Assembly: GCA_020650975.1 (NCBI GenBank)
Contig: JAIPMN010000763.1
Span: 17,474-81,473 of the forward strand
Direction of reading: 5' to 3'
DNA: 64,000 nt
From: Apostichopus californicus
Taxonomy: Eukaryota; Echinodermata; Holothuroidea; Aspidochirotida; Stichopodidae
Shown: positions 1-13,340 of the stretch, piece by piece
How positions within the stretch are numbered: position 1 is the stretch's first letter
Layout of the letters: each line of letters starts with the position of its first letter
Notes under the pieces: generated by a model
Databases searched by the model: none
The model's input: the letters and a program-made list of their open reading frames with translations, nothing else
Told to the model about the DNA's origin: nothing
Translations under genes and position numbers: made by a program

Positions 1-3000
1 TAGCTATGTGATGGCAGCATTCATTTAAACAAGTTTAAAACAGACAAGGTATGAAATGTGAGGGCAGTATTTAATATTTAGTCCCCCTGTCTGTACTGTT
101 CAACTATAAATACACACAGATCTTTGGTGCACCACCTTTTCTGCTTACATACTGATTATGCACTAAGAGTTTCCATAATTAAGTTTTGAGTTATTCACAA
201 AGATCAGTATCCATATATAACCTGACAAACAAATGTAAAGCAGTCTAATATTAGAGAGGGAATAAAGGCATGCCAGCAAATCACTACAACACTGAGAAGT
301 TTATTGGTTTGTTACTGTTAATAATCTCCAAATTAAATGTGTTAAGGCGAATCTTTAATTGCTAGTTTCAGCTAGTGTATATGACTAACTGTAATTTATT
401 GGCTCTAATCAAGAAGAATCCCTTGGTTGAGAGAAGAACTTTATGAGAGCCACCCTTGTAGTATTGCTTTAACCTCTGCCAATTAAGGCATCGTTGTCCT
501 TCAGAGCTAATGTACTTGAAAGGATCTTAATGCTTTTATCTAGAAATGTGTTTAGTCTTCTATATGAGACTGTGCTAATGACGTCATAGGAGTAGCTCAT
601 AAAACCCTTTTAGGCAGAGGAGGAAGTGTTTGAGACCACATCTAAATGTGATTCTACTGTGTAGGAAAGTACAAACTTAATTGTAATAGTACAGTATGCA
701 ATGAATGTGCCAATACCCGTGAATTATTTATTTGGTTGTCAGATGTGTTATAGACCAAGTTAGGAGGAATGAGGTTGGAAGTAGGGGATGATGGCTTGTA
801 GTAACAGATAACTAAATTATACTATTTTTAAATGAAAAAAGTCAATTTGGATTTCAATGACAATTTCTACAAAGAAACAGGCATTTAATTTCTCACTATG
901 ATATTTGTTGGTAACTAGGTACCTCACTCTTCTTGTTTGGGTTCCTCTACATCTCCAGATCATCAAAATGTAAATCACCTTACAACATCTACTGAGTTAG
1001 GAAATGTATTCTGCTGGTAAATATCCAAAGCATTTCATTTGGCATCATCAATTTTCAAGTCCTAATAATAAAATTAAAACCAGCCACCCATGTTTCAAGA
1101 AGCTCCACAAGGGAATATTGCCAAGTAGTGCTTACAGATTATTATTACTTTCCAATGCAAAACAGAATTCTCTTACTTTCTTTCTTAGATCATAAATGCT
1201 GCAGGTACAATACAAGACAACATGAGAGGTTGTGAAATGGTACTATCTAACCTAAAAATAAAGGATTCCCATGAGTCTACACCTGTCACAGAACTTTGTA
1301 GGTGACAATTGTCGCTAGTGCTGACAGCAATGAGTAGCAACGAGTAATAAGATGTGGAGAGATGAGTGCCTGATGGGAATCCTAGTGAGGGATTGTTGAA
1401 GGAATCAATGGAAACAAGATTGATTTATACAACATATGAATTCTACATGTAAGAGCATTGTCAACAAGGCTGAAGACAAGGTTAGTATTTGGACCGTAGT
1501 AGACAGGCTTTAGTTCTTAGCAGGATAACCATAATTGATTCACCCAAGAAAATTCCAAACTCATACATCTCTCTACTGATCATATTAACCATCTGTGGGA
1601 GGTAATTAATCTCTAACATTGTCGTCTATTTGGTGGATCCACATACCAACCAAGTTGTTGGTCTTTATATCATTTCTAGCCTTTGACATTGACAGTAGCA
1701 TGGGCAAAGGGTGGGGGGGGGGCAGGGCAGTGGGCCATAGCTCTGTCAGTATAGGGAGGGAACATTCAGTTAGATATTTATCTCAAAATTTAGTAATTAT
1801 TAGCATAACCTTGCATTTAGGCCACATTCATACTCTATATATGCCTCAGAATATACCATTTGACCTCTAAATTTGACTTTCTTTCCTAGGGAGCACCCCC
1901 ACACCCCATACATCTTAGAGTCACATTCTAAGATCCCACAGCCACCCTCCTCATTTATAAAGTTTTTTATTTGCCTATAACCTGTCTTTGTAGTTACATA
2001 CCCCTACCTAAGTTTAGTTGGAAACAATTCAGCAAATTTATATATCCTATTAGAAAAATATATAAATGCTGTGACCGAAAAATATTTTTCAATAACAAAA
2101 TATATAAATTTTAGGTTATTTTAATAAAGAAACTGTCGCCAAAGTATTAACTTATTTTGCCATTCTACATTAAAGAACCGTCGCGAAACTATTAAATCAT
2201 TTCTTTCGCCGATGGGAACATATATACTTAATATTATACTGTGTGGAAATAGAACCCCCAGCCAGAACCAAAAATCACCACCAGGTGGGAAACAGGACCA
2301 AAAAACATACTCAGCAATATCATTTACACGGAATACTGTTTTACATTGGAGGTGCCACAACAATAAGGCAATTATTCCTAATTGTGATCTGTTATTAAAG
2401 ACCTTTCATAGTAAGTTTAGCCCTAATGAAGTTAACTACTATTATTCACTGAATGGCTAAACTATCGAATATATTTATCTGACTCTAGTCCCCTACAATA
2501 AGTTGTCCATTATTAATTATTTTGTCTCTGTGTCTCCTAGATACTGCTCACAAGTCCTTGTACTTCCTGAGCATTAGGATTTCTAAAGACCAAAGGTAAG
2601 TAAGAAGCATCTGAAAATGTATGTAAGAATCATAAGTGCAATAAGGATCAACAGTGGAATGGAAAGCACATTAAAACCAAATATGGATACCTATTCAAAA
2701 ACACATGGAAACAAAACCAGAATTACAGAGGAATGGACATTTAGAACACACTTTCCCTTCAGGCAGTATTTGATGAGAATTGTTTAACTAATGCAAGCCA
2801 AAAGCATACCTTGTACCTTGATAGTCTGAAAGGAGAAAAACTTGTAACAGCTAAAAGTTAAACCCATGGCCAAGGACACATGCTTTAAAATGCCTGTGCA
2901 CCTGGGGCTATAAGTTTCAAATGAGCTAGTGCGTATGCCATGGTTCTTACGTTTTAATCATTATATCTTTCTTTCTTGGCAAATGGTTATACTACTTTGA

Positions 3001-4037
3001 TCAAATGAGTGAACATACATTATAAAATAATTTCTATCTCCAGCACTGCGTAGTTTGCATGTGCATTAGGAACTGTTCTTGTTATAGATATCACTTTAAT
3101 AATGGCCCTAGTTTGTTCAAACACATTACATAATGGATTCTTCATAATTTATTCCTTGAGTTGCAGCCTACGTCATAGCAGAGCACTTCTTACTTTAATT
3201 CATCATAAAGGGAAAAATGAATCTCCCTAATGGATGCCATGAAAGGCTAAACTAACTTAATATTAATCGATCATGCATTTATCACCGTTCAATATGTGAG
3301 TAGAGTATTGAGTTCATGTGTACTGTTTGGACTTCCTTCTTCACGGAGAGGTTAATGTGAAAAGCATGCAGTATGGACATTTTAAAGGGGATCAATATTA
3401 CTTTAGGTTTCTCAATGGTAAACCAACTTCAATAAAATTAAAGTGTACATGCTTCTTTAAGAAGACATGATCACTATCATAACAGCCATTGGTATTGATA
3501 TCTAATATTAGTAAACTGGATTCATAAACATGATTGAAATATTTGTAACCTCTGGCTTACAAAACACACAGCTACAAATGATTTACTGATGAGAACTTTG
3601 CTGTCAACTAACATCAACTATGTAAACAGTCTACCTAGGTTTGTACTCTTTCACCAAAGCTACTTTTAACAATATTACCTTAGAACCTGATCTATTTGGC
3701 AAATTTAAATATAAAAGGGGAACTTTCAGCAGGTGCAACCTAATTTACTGTCACATTATGTGCTCCTGAGACTACATAATACCCAGCTTCACACAGCCAT
3801 TGTACACAGATATATCAAAGTTGACAGCATCGTAGGAACACCAACCATAACATATTCAAATTGTACGCATTCCATAGTATTTATTTACAGCATGGCACAG
3901 GCATGTGATTGTGAATTAAGTACGTCATCAAAGTCACAACTGAAATGATGAAAGGAGGGAGGTCTCACTGCGAGTACAGTGTACATTAGCCACTCATTCT
4001 CTATATGCTTCATCACAGTCTTGTTGATATCTCACTC
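1..4037. other. Intergenic stretch, no recognised gene
   Basis: AT-rich sequence with frequent stops in all frames; no open stretch resembles a known protein. It contains a G-rich run at 1702-1727 that fits a G-quadruplex pattern and a perfect TGACGTCA (CRE-like) site at 579-586. Nothing else is supportable. Confidence 0.6.
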
Positions 4038-4169
4038 ATGGAGGAAAGTCAAGTTAAACTGAGAAAGATTAATGATATTTATGAGGCAGCAAAGTGTAAC
4101 AATCTAGAAATAGATCGACTGATAGACTATCAAGACAAAGAGAGATGCATCTTTGGAAGTCTTATGTAC

Positions 4170-4960
4170 TAAAGCAAACATTTGATTTTGAGTTTGATTA
4201 CACACCAAGAATCAGGGATTCATAATCCCTAGTGAATCAAAGTATAATCACACATTGAGGATCAGGGTTTCATTAAACACTGTGAATCAAGGCCAACTCA
4301 TATACACTACAGATCAGGGATTCATAATCCCTTGTGACCAAAGTATAATCACATATCAACAATCAGGGTTTCATTTTACAACATGAATCACATTCAGCTC
4401 ATACAATAATGATCAGGGATTCATAATCCCTAGTGAATCAAAGTATTATCAAACAACATGAATCATTGTTAGATCACTTACTTAAATCAGAAACTAACTA
4501 CTAAGGATCAGCATTTAATGTGCAAGGATTCACAGTTAGTTGACACACCAAGAATTAGGGAAGTGTATGATCTAATGACACACACACATCAAGTCGATCA
4601 GGGTTTGACTACAATTCACGAATCAAGGAATTGGTTTATGATCCCACACAAAGGATCACGCTTTGCTAATACACCATGATTCAAGATCCTTTGTTATGTC
4701 TCATGAATTAGAAACAGCATCACACAGCAAAGATCAGGGTCTGATTCAGCCTCATGATTCCAGAGAAGTCACACAATGTTAACTGTTTGATCATGTGTAT
4801 AATATATTCATCAACCTGGATCCGTTATACCTTCATGAATCACACTATGTTTACACAACAAGGGTTTATAAACCAAACATATGGAATTGACAAGACCTCT
4901 TAATTCAAGGTGTAATCAGAACCTCAAGGATCAGTTTGATTTAATTTTCAAACATAATGG
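4170..4960. repeat. Degenerate ~50-bp satellite (GATCAGGG family)
   Basis: The motif GATCAGGG[A/T]TTCAT recurs near 4214, 4264, 4316, 4364 and 4415, a period of about 50 bp. Two alternating subtypes give a ~100-bp higher-order unit. One subtype carries a perfect short hairpin, AGGGATT-CAT-AATCCCT, at 4214-4230, 4316-4332 and 4415-4431. Units share GTGAATCAAAGTATAATCAC. Past about 4450 the array decays into scattered GATCA and TGAATCA pieces up to about 4960. I do not recognise a named satellite. Confidence 0.75.
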
Positions 4961-7314
4961 ATTGATTATATCTCATTACATGATTTGATCACATATGAAG
5001 AATTCAAGTGTGATTTAAATATTTCCAGCCTGGAGTTTACTTCATTATTCATGAGTCTAAGTGATGAATTTAGGCAGAAATTTACTTTTAATATGACAGC
5101 AATAGGTCTTGTGATTTCCAAGATATTGTATTTATCTATAACCCCCACCCCCCCCCCCATTTAATGGAATCTGCTCTTTTAAGGCTAGCTTGATCTTGGC
5201 TCCAAGTGGAGGCATACGTTAATGTGAATTATATTGCTTTAATTCAAATAATGCAATGAAAACATGTTCTTTTCACATAAAGAACATAGGACCCTGTGAT
5301 GACATGTATTGATAACATGTCATTTGAGGCCATAAAAGTCTTGTCTTTTCCCATTGAGCTTTGCATCTGAGGAACTGACTTTAATAGTCAAATTGGACTG
5401 ACAGTCTACAACATATATAACTGTGTTTAAGTGTTTAAGTGTGATTCTTTTTGTTAAACAGCACTGATAATACCACATGAAATAAAACAATGAACTTAAA
5501 TCCTAGAAAATGGTTCTGCAATATCTGATATGACATATCTATGTATGTGAAAATACAACATAGGGTAAAAGTTCATCCATAGTAGATAAACAACAGGAAC
5601 TATGAGATTGTCATATGAATACTAAGAAATATTTTGCAAGTAGTATTTTATAAGGACTATTTTCATAACGAAGATGTCATATATATATATAGATTTGAAC
5701 ACTGAGGTAAGTTAAAAAAAAAATTGTAAAAAAAATGGCAGTGTCAGATTTCAAAGACCCAGTCTGCAGTTGTTGTTAATTGTCATTCTGACCTATAATC
5801 TAAACAGATCTGAAACATGTATCCATGCAATACATTCAAACACTATACCCTTTATTCATCTTCTATGGATGATAGACAGACAAAGACAGACAGACATACA
5901 GACAGACAGATATTGCTCTGCCAAACAAACTTCAGCAATGTTGGTATCATTAACTGAAACAGAAAGTGTAAACTTGAGAAGACAAACTTTGCATACCATG
6001 ATATTGACACTACCATAGCACTATGTGTAGCAATCCCTAATAACATAGAGCAAACCTCCACATTGTATAGAAAAAAGGATGTATGCATTGGCACAAAACT
6101 AATACTCTTCTACATTTGATAAACTAGATGTGATAAGTTGCACAAAACATGTCATCTCTTTCCACATCATATTACCCTCTTTACTGATTAGAAATACATC
6201 AACCTGTCAACTGGTAAGAACTATAACATACATTCATGAATACATTTAAAAGAGAGTTTTGAAAATAATACTTACGGAATAGCCATTAAAATATACAATT
6301 ATATCCCAAAAAAAATCCAAAGAAAAGTCCACAATACCAGTAAAATTAATGTTTCCCTTTTCCTATTTTATTTGTTGAAATTTGTTAAAGGAACGCTCTA
6401 AAAGTGAATATAAGTCAAGCCAAGACACAACGCTTGTGGATCACTTCAAATCAAACATGGTTCTGAGCCAAATCCATCCTATTGAGCAATTACTGACTCA
6501 CATACGATACCAGACTTGCTTCGAAACAATTTGCTTTTGAAAACGGCAACACTGTGAGGACACAGTGAAAGTAACGTCCAATGAGATTCATCTAGCTAGA
6601 CAAACAGGCCAATCAGCACTCTGAAGACATCACCTTTGGTTATTAGCGTTGCAGATTCCTGTGATAGGTTTACATCGTCAGAGTAAAAGGAGACGACTGA
6701 ACCAGTACATACGTAACTAGATAATTATTTCAGAAAGCTATAACATAATTTGTATGATAACTACAGATGGATTACAAATACAACAGTAAAATTGTTACTG
6801 TGTCTTCTATAAGTATCGTAAATGCAGGAAGCAAGTACACAAGAAACAAGTAGTTGTTGACATGTATCATGCTGTATTTAAATTTAATTTGAAGTATTTG
6901 AAGTATTGACTCACAATGGTAAATGGTGTATCCACATAATGTAAGTGGAAACAATATATGGACCTACAGCATCACATGATCAACACCCACACATGATTGG
7001 AACATTTCTTTCTTATGGTCATTACAATTGTAGATAAAATGAAATCATTATAAACAACATGTATTAGCTTACTTGATCAGGACTATTACTTAATCTGAAC
7101 TGTGGTGCAGTATTTGAGCTAAGAATTAGCAATTAATGATATATTGTTTCAGTTGTTAATTCTTTGCACAAGAATTATAGAAACACAAATCAAAAGAAAT
7201 AAGCATGGAAGATAGCAAGCAGTACTCCAATGGATTATTGGACTTCAAAAATAAGAGTTTAAAGATTTATTTAATAAAAAATCGACTGAAGAGTCATTGC
7301 AATATTTCAATATT
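4961..7314. other. Intergenic stretch with simple repeats
   Basis: No coding signal is recognised. Simple sequence includes a poly-C run at about 5143-5158, a short (AT)n near 5680, and a (GACA)n microsatellite at 5873-5911. Confidence 0.6.
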
Positions 7315-7655
7315 CCAGTTCCCTTCATAGATAGTGATAGTTTCAGAAACAATTCAAGTGCATCTTGGTACCACTGAGTGATTGTTGTCAAAAGATACTA
7401 CTGTCTGTGACAACAAGGCCTAACTTTATGAAACTTGAGTGCCCACACATGATAGCCTATATACAGCAAACTTCACTATCTCTACACAGGGGAAAGTAAT
7501 GTTGAGAGTAATTGTTGTTAAACAACATACTTAGTGTTCATTGAGCTGGCACTACAGATGCAAGAATGTTTCTAGACAAGGGATAGGGACTATTAGCCAA
7601 TCAAATCACAGGATTTTGGAAAAGCATCATTGTCTATTTTTAATGAAATATGATA
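7315..7655 (+). repeat. Dispersed repeat 'A', copy 1
   Basis: This segment is similar to the reverse complement of about 20155-20490. Shared blocks, in order, include CAACAATTCAAGT / AACAATTCAAGT, ACAAGGCCTAA, ATGATAGCCTATA, ACACAGGGGAA, TGTTCATTGAGC, CACTACAGATGCA and GACTATTTTTAAT-type ends, with small indels between them. No open reading frame is conserved between the copies, so it is probably a non-autonomous element. Edges are approximate and no terminal inverted repeats are obvious. Confidence 0.7.
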
Positions 7656-8579
7656 ACTTGCTTGGGTTCTATATTAAGAACTGAGAGGCATTAAGAACAA
7701 AACCTCCCAACTCTTAATAACTGTAGCCTTCTAAAACTAATGTTGCTACTGATGAAGATACTGTGAAGAAACCAGATTGAGCTTGGTCCAACTAAAAATT
7801 TGTACCAATGCTTGTTTAAGAAACAACCTTCATTTGTTTGACCACTTGAGCCTGAGGAGGACTTAAACTTGTTAAAACAAAGAAAAACTTTCCTTTCATA
7901 TCATAAGTCACAACGACTTGGCGAATTTCATACATTAGTGTGCAGGGTTTGCCCCTTGTCGGACAGTGGTACCAGCTATATACCCCAATTTTCATGCATT
8001 TCAGGTGATACAGTAGTCATTGGCAGCTACATTGTGTAATTCCCAATGAAAAATGATCACAAGCTTGGGTGAACACAGTGTATGCCAATGTTTCTAAATC
8101 CTTGCCATGTAATACCAACAATAACAAACTGAACCAAAGTAATTGGTCTGTCCTTCACTGTTTCATGGAGACACATTCCCAAGAATTTCGGCAAAAAGAT
8201 TCATCCCACTCTGAAAGCATCTTTCCTATGACCAAGTTTTCAAAATTGCTTCTCACTGCCATAGCTTTTCACCATTGCAGACAATTGCCAACTACTTCTT
8301 TTAAATTTCAAAGTGAATGTATACAGATGCTCAGAATAGTTTGTATTGGTGGAGATAAAATTTACAGATAATCACACTCATGTCATGCATTTCATAAATT
8401 CTTGAACAGTTTGAATGACACGTCCTTAGTCTACACCAACCCTGGATGAGAGTGACAAAATGAATGGATGGACACTTAAAGAAAACTAGAATGAGGTTTC
8501 GATGACTTGAAGCAAGTTAGAAGTCTCTCTTGAAAACAAAATTATCCAGCTATAGTGCTTTTAAGGGTTTTACACTTTC
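7656..8579. other. Intergenic stretch, nothing recognised
   Basis: Contains a 100-codon open stretch at 8069-8371 (+) whose translation resembles no family I know and has unremarkable composition. I treat it as chance. Confidence 0.5.
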
Positions 8580-9060
8580 TCTCATTGCTGACCCCAAATG
8601 ACCTTCACAAAGAAATGTACTCATTATAGAAATGTCATATGCCAATATGACATCTGATGAAACTGCCTATCTTATGATATCATGTGTAAATTTCCAGAGT
8701 ATAACCCCTGAAGTTGAACCCATATGACCTGTACCCTCCACCAAAAACAATAGGGTTCTTGTAGTCATATGGAGAAGCTATAGCCATACATACCAGCTAC
8801 AGTACTGCAGTTTTCTATCTGGAAATACCGTATTTACAGAGTGTTCAAGTTTTGACACATGGTGACCTTAACTGAACTCTGACCTACATCAAATTGTGTT
8901 CAAACTATATAACACACGGGGCTCTCACACCATGCATATGAGTTCCTTTCATGTTCTGGAGATGTATCACATTTGATATATGCATGTTTTACCCTCTGCT
9001 GATTCCAAATGACCTTTGACCTCTATTTGTCTACACTGTGACTAATAAATTTCCGTTTAG
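8580..9060 (+). repeat. TGACCTTTGACC repeat family, block 1
   Basis: Diverged units share phrases with 18106-18765 and 28080-28500: 'tgacctttgacctc', 'ctccaccaaaaacaatag', 'ttgacacatggtgacc' and 'atatcatgt'. The clearest DR1-like site (TGACCTTTGACCT) is at 9010-9022. Unit length is roughly 110-145 bp, and this block is the most eroded. It is non-coding. Confidence 0.65.
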
Positions 9061-11740
9061 TGTTTCAGCTTAATATGTCTATACTAGTAGTACTATCAAT
9101 TGCAGCATTGATTAGGGAGGGTGACAGATGGAGAGAGACTACACTCGTTGAGCCTTTGAAGCTATATGTATTGCAGCCTGTTATAATCACTGTTCAAGCT
9201 GGTCCACAAGTCTGTGTTTGATGCCCCCTGAGATGAACGTTTCATAAAATTTCACTTTCTCTTTTCATTACCGGAATTACAGGAAATTGTTCAAAGCAGG
9301 TAGAAACTTAAAGAGACTTATTCCGAGTAATTGGCTAATGATCAACTAATGCTGCATTTGATTTAAGAGAACAGGCAGAACCTGAACACCAGTGCATACT
9401 CTTTAAGCATTACTGTAGCTGACTGATTAATATCATCCTTGAGGAGAAGATCTACTCTAGGTCATCATAACTCTTGTTGCCTATTTTAGTACCTGCAAAG
9501 TTCCCCTGTTTAATCCCTGATCTAGCATGAGGCAGGACAAAATGCTATTATTTTGAGGACAGGATAGAAATCCTACAGCCATAACAACAAAGTTGTCCTT
9601 GGAAGTGCTCAAGTTTACTCTTGAGCAGTAATATCTGGGTATAAACATGAAGCAAGCAAGCAGTCAAACCTGATCACAAGGGGGCATCCCAGTGCCATCT
9701 TACCATAACATCTACAAAGAGTAAAATGATTGTAAACATGAGGGGGAGCAAACAAGAAAATAAAAGTATTTAAAGAAAACACCGTCACAACTCAGGATTT
9801 AAAAAATTCTAGCTAGCTAGCGTAATGGTGGATTCCTATGTTAACATTAAAGGAATAACGAAGGCAGGGATCGAAGACAATTTATATTATTCAGTAACCT
9901 AAAAACTCTCTAATATTCGATTTTTAAGTTAACCGCTTCCCTGATTGACTGAATACGCTCGCTTTGAAAATTGGCTCCTATTGCCTCACCACAATGCACA
10001 GTAAGCAGCCATTGATTATGCAATACGCATGTAATTCCATATAGATGACATTGGGAAGGGACAACTCAATCAAGCAGTACCGCTTTCTCCGTACAAATGC
10101 TGTACTAAAGCACAGTAAACAACACTAAGCCCTCTTGACTGTGCCTGCTGAGTCACCATGTACACATTCTCATAGTGGGTGGTTGTGTGTTGCTTTTAAC
10201 ATATCCCACTGTTACTTGACTTTCTGAAGTAACAATGGATATATTCCAAACAAACATTATACAATGTGTTTCTTCTCAATCTGTAATTAGCTGGTATGAC
10301 TAGTTAATTGTAAATTAACTTTGGCCCCAGTTGAAAGGTTTAGGTAAATCTGCTATGAAAGTATAACAGGCATAGTGTAAATATGGTAGTTGCTTTGCAA
10401 CACAAGGTATATTGTATTAGTTAACACATTCTAAGATATTATAACATGTAATGACTAAATATTTGATCAAGAGAAAGACATGGTCAGCTAAGACACAAGA
10501 TGATCAGGAAATATTAACATTGTCTGTCTAAAACATTTGTCTTTTTCAATACAAATGTAACAAACACTATTACATTACTACTGCTGGTAGTCTGGAACAA
10601 GTGTATACATGCACATACTACTAAAGACCTGAGAGCTGCAGCTGTAGTTAGTCCTCACTACTGTTTACAAGCTGCAAATAATATGTACTGTCAAATTACA
10701 CAATTACACAGCTCTGAATCTGATTTACTGAGCATTTGAACATCTAAGGAAACTATTATCAGCTTATTGAATTAAAGGTATATCAAAAAAATCAGTGACA
10801 ACATCATTTTGTGGTGTTTGAAAATAATCAACTGCAAATTTCATGATTAAACTTTATTCAATGTTTTCTTGTATCTTCCCCCCAAAAGACAAAGAAGACA
10901 ATTGGCAAGTCCATAATCTATTATTAGAAAAGTTGCAGGAAATAATGCCTGGGAGCATGTAACCATTCAGCTTGTCTTTATTTGCCTGCGTCTCTTTATA
11001 ATGCACAGATGACTTTCAAGCCATAATGTAAGTAGTTGTACATGCAGATGTACATTCATACTGAGAACACCAGACTTTACAATTCCCTCTCACTCATTTA
11101 CTTCAACAACCAAGTAAGGTCTGATAAGAAAGTGTGACTAGGACATAAATTGCACACCATGTATTGAATACAAGCTATTGGCACCTATTTACAATCTCTC
11201 CCCCAATCCCAACCCTTTCCCCACCCCTTCCCTTGACAGGAACACCCCACTGTAGCAATATTATGACCAGGAGTGTTTGCAAGTGCATTTTTTTTTTTTT
11301 TTATCAGCAAAATATGTTGATGATCCGTGATTTTCCTGAGCAGACTGAGACTAGGTACCCTTCTTCTGCTTTGGGTTCCTCTTGGCATGGAGTGTCTGCA
11401 GCGGTCTAATCATTTGAAAATCAAACAACCTTCCTGAGCATTAAGTAAGTTATCCCTTCACATAAAAAAACAATTGCTTTTCCTTTTTGCTTCGTTTCAT
11501 CTAAAATCATTTGTTGGGTGGAAAACAAGTATCACTGCCAAAAATACGTGCCTTTGGGATATTTGCATAAGACCAGTCTTACTCTTCAAGGCTGCACATA
11601 AAGACCCAACAGAAACAGAAAGTAATGATATTATATCACCCTTTGTAAGGCTGTGTATTTTGATTGAATGGAATAAATTCAAAATAAATTTTATAGATCT
11701 GTCTTTGATCATCACATGTTAAAAGTGGTTTTTTTTTGCT
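9061..11740. other. Intergenic stretch, nothing recognised
   Basis: AT-rich sequence without a recognisable coding segment. It has a poly-T run near 11290-11302 and C-rich pyrimidine tracts at about 11199-11232. Open stretches near 11164-11722 overlap on both strands and look like chance. Confidence 0.55.
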
Positions 11741-12108
11741 TTAAAGGGTGTGAAGACTCGCGCAAAAAGAAACGTCTCATGCCGATAATCTGACCTAGTT
11801 TCGAATGAGGTGTAACAGAAGTGTTAGACACCACCGTCGAGCCCAGAAAATACACACACAGCTGGCTACCGTAGGTAATTAGACACTAGTGTACAGTCAG
11901 TACATACAGCTGCGATCAATACCCACAGCACAGTGTACAAACGATACAGCGATGGACATCTCAGGTCCAGCTAAAGATAACAAGGTATCACGTTTCATTA
12001 CTGTCTGTATTTTGTAGCGATAAGAGAAAACCTTCACTTGCAAGCAACGGAAAGTTAACTTTTTCACAGGGCGGCACGCGGTTTGGGGCGAGTCTTCAAT
12101 GCCTTTAA
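11741..12108. mobile_element. TTAA-flanked MITE with terminal inverted repeats (copy 1, complete)
   Basis: The segment begins TTAAAGGGTGTGAAGACTCG and ends CGAGTCTTCAATGCCTTTAA. The two ends are inverted copies of each other over about 20 bp (TTAAAGG..TGAAGACTCGC), and each is bounded by TTAA. A TTAA target duplication is the hallmark of piggyBac-type transposition. At 368 bp with no coding capacity, it fits a non-autonomous MITE. A second copy with the same interior lies at 44063-44333, which shows this is a mobile family and not a chance dyad. The piggyBac assignment rests only on the TTAA and the short terminal repeats. Confidence 0.75.
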
Positions 12109-13015
12109 GATCAAAATGTGGCAAAATGATGATAAATGTATGTTTGTGTAGATAGATTTTTGCCCATGCTTATATTAGCTATGATAACTGAAACATAGAG
12201 ACGGTCCAAACCACAAGCATTTATCAATGAGAATGTAAGAATAACAATAAATTGTCAAATAGTGGTTAGAAACAAAACGGTCAATTCACTGTGGATGATA
12301 TGGATATTAGGACATTTCCAGGTAGCAGATGGGTATTTTTAAAAAGGAGTACAATCACAATTCCTAGTAATGACCGTCAGCTGTTATGGTCTCCACACAG
12401 GAAATACAAGATACACCTAAATATAGGTGTTGACTCATTCAGTTTGTGTATATACATCCAACTACCTACTATCAGATCTGAACTGAGGACTGAAGACGCA
12501 CACATGGTCGAAACTAATTGCTTTTCAGATGAGAGCGATTTCAGCACAGAGGAAATCATCCATCAGCTCTACAAATTTTCAAAATCTGTGTCTGAAGTAG
12601 AATCAGGGGAATTTCACGACTGAGTGGGTGTAATGGCAGGCTGCTGACATCAGTTATGCACCATGTGCGATGCTTGCTTTTAATTTAATCGATTTGATAT
12701 TCTTGGCTTGGTCATATGATTAAAATGGACTACAGTCATAACAGTAGGAATTATTTCCATTGATGTTACTATTGTCATTCCTCAAAGGAAACCTATAGCC
12801 TACATGTTGGCAAATGACCGTAATATGTCCATTTGGCCTTACAAGGTATTTTTCAAGGTGCAAATACTTGAAAAGAAACTTTAAAAAAAAAACGGGTTTC
12901 ATTTATCCTATCAATAACTTACATTTACCCTCACTAGCTGAACTTTTTCCTTCCTCAATTGAGTACAATTGCTATATATGTCAACTGATGTACTCTTCTT
13001 ATTCTACTGAAACTG
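12109..13015. other. Intergenic stretch with an unassigned 110-codon open frame
   Basis: An open frame on the plus strand (12291-12623) ends in an acidic, serine-rich stretch (DESDFSTEE near the C-terminus). I recognise no domain, it begins without an ATG, and frames of this length occur by chance elsewhere in the window. Confidence 0.4.
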
Positions 13016-13340
13016 TCAAGCATGGCCCTATATCCCAACCGCTTACAGGTATGCTTCAAATAAATTACATGTAAGCATGTCCCTATATCCCAACCGCTTA
13101 CAGGTATGCTTCACCTAAATTACATGCAAGCATGGCCCTATATCCCAACCACTTACAGGTATGCTTTCATTCACATTCCCATGTCCCTATATCCCAACTA
13201 CTTACAGGTATGCTTCACATAAATTACATGCAAGCATGGCCCTATATCCCAAGCACTTACAGACCTGCTTTCATTCACATTCCCATGTCCCAACCGCTTA
13301 CAGGTATGCTTTACCTAAATTACATGCCAACAAGCATGGC
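13016..13340 (+). repeat. Minisatellite, 55/49-bp units
   Basis: Six units start with CATG[G/T]CCC at 13021, 13076, 13131, 13180, 13235 and 13284. Each carries CCCAACCGCTTACAGGTATG followed by either an AATTACATG...AAG tail (55-bp type) or a TTCATTCACATTCC tail (49-bp type). The types run 55-55-49-55-49, which suggests expansion from two variants. The open frames seen here on the plus strand are products of the repeat. Confidence 0.9.

Noticed and set aside
12291-12623. 110-codon plus-strand open frame with an acidic end
   Set aside because: No ATG at its start and no recognised family. Not distinguishable from chance.
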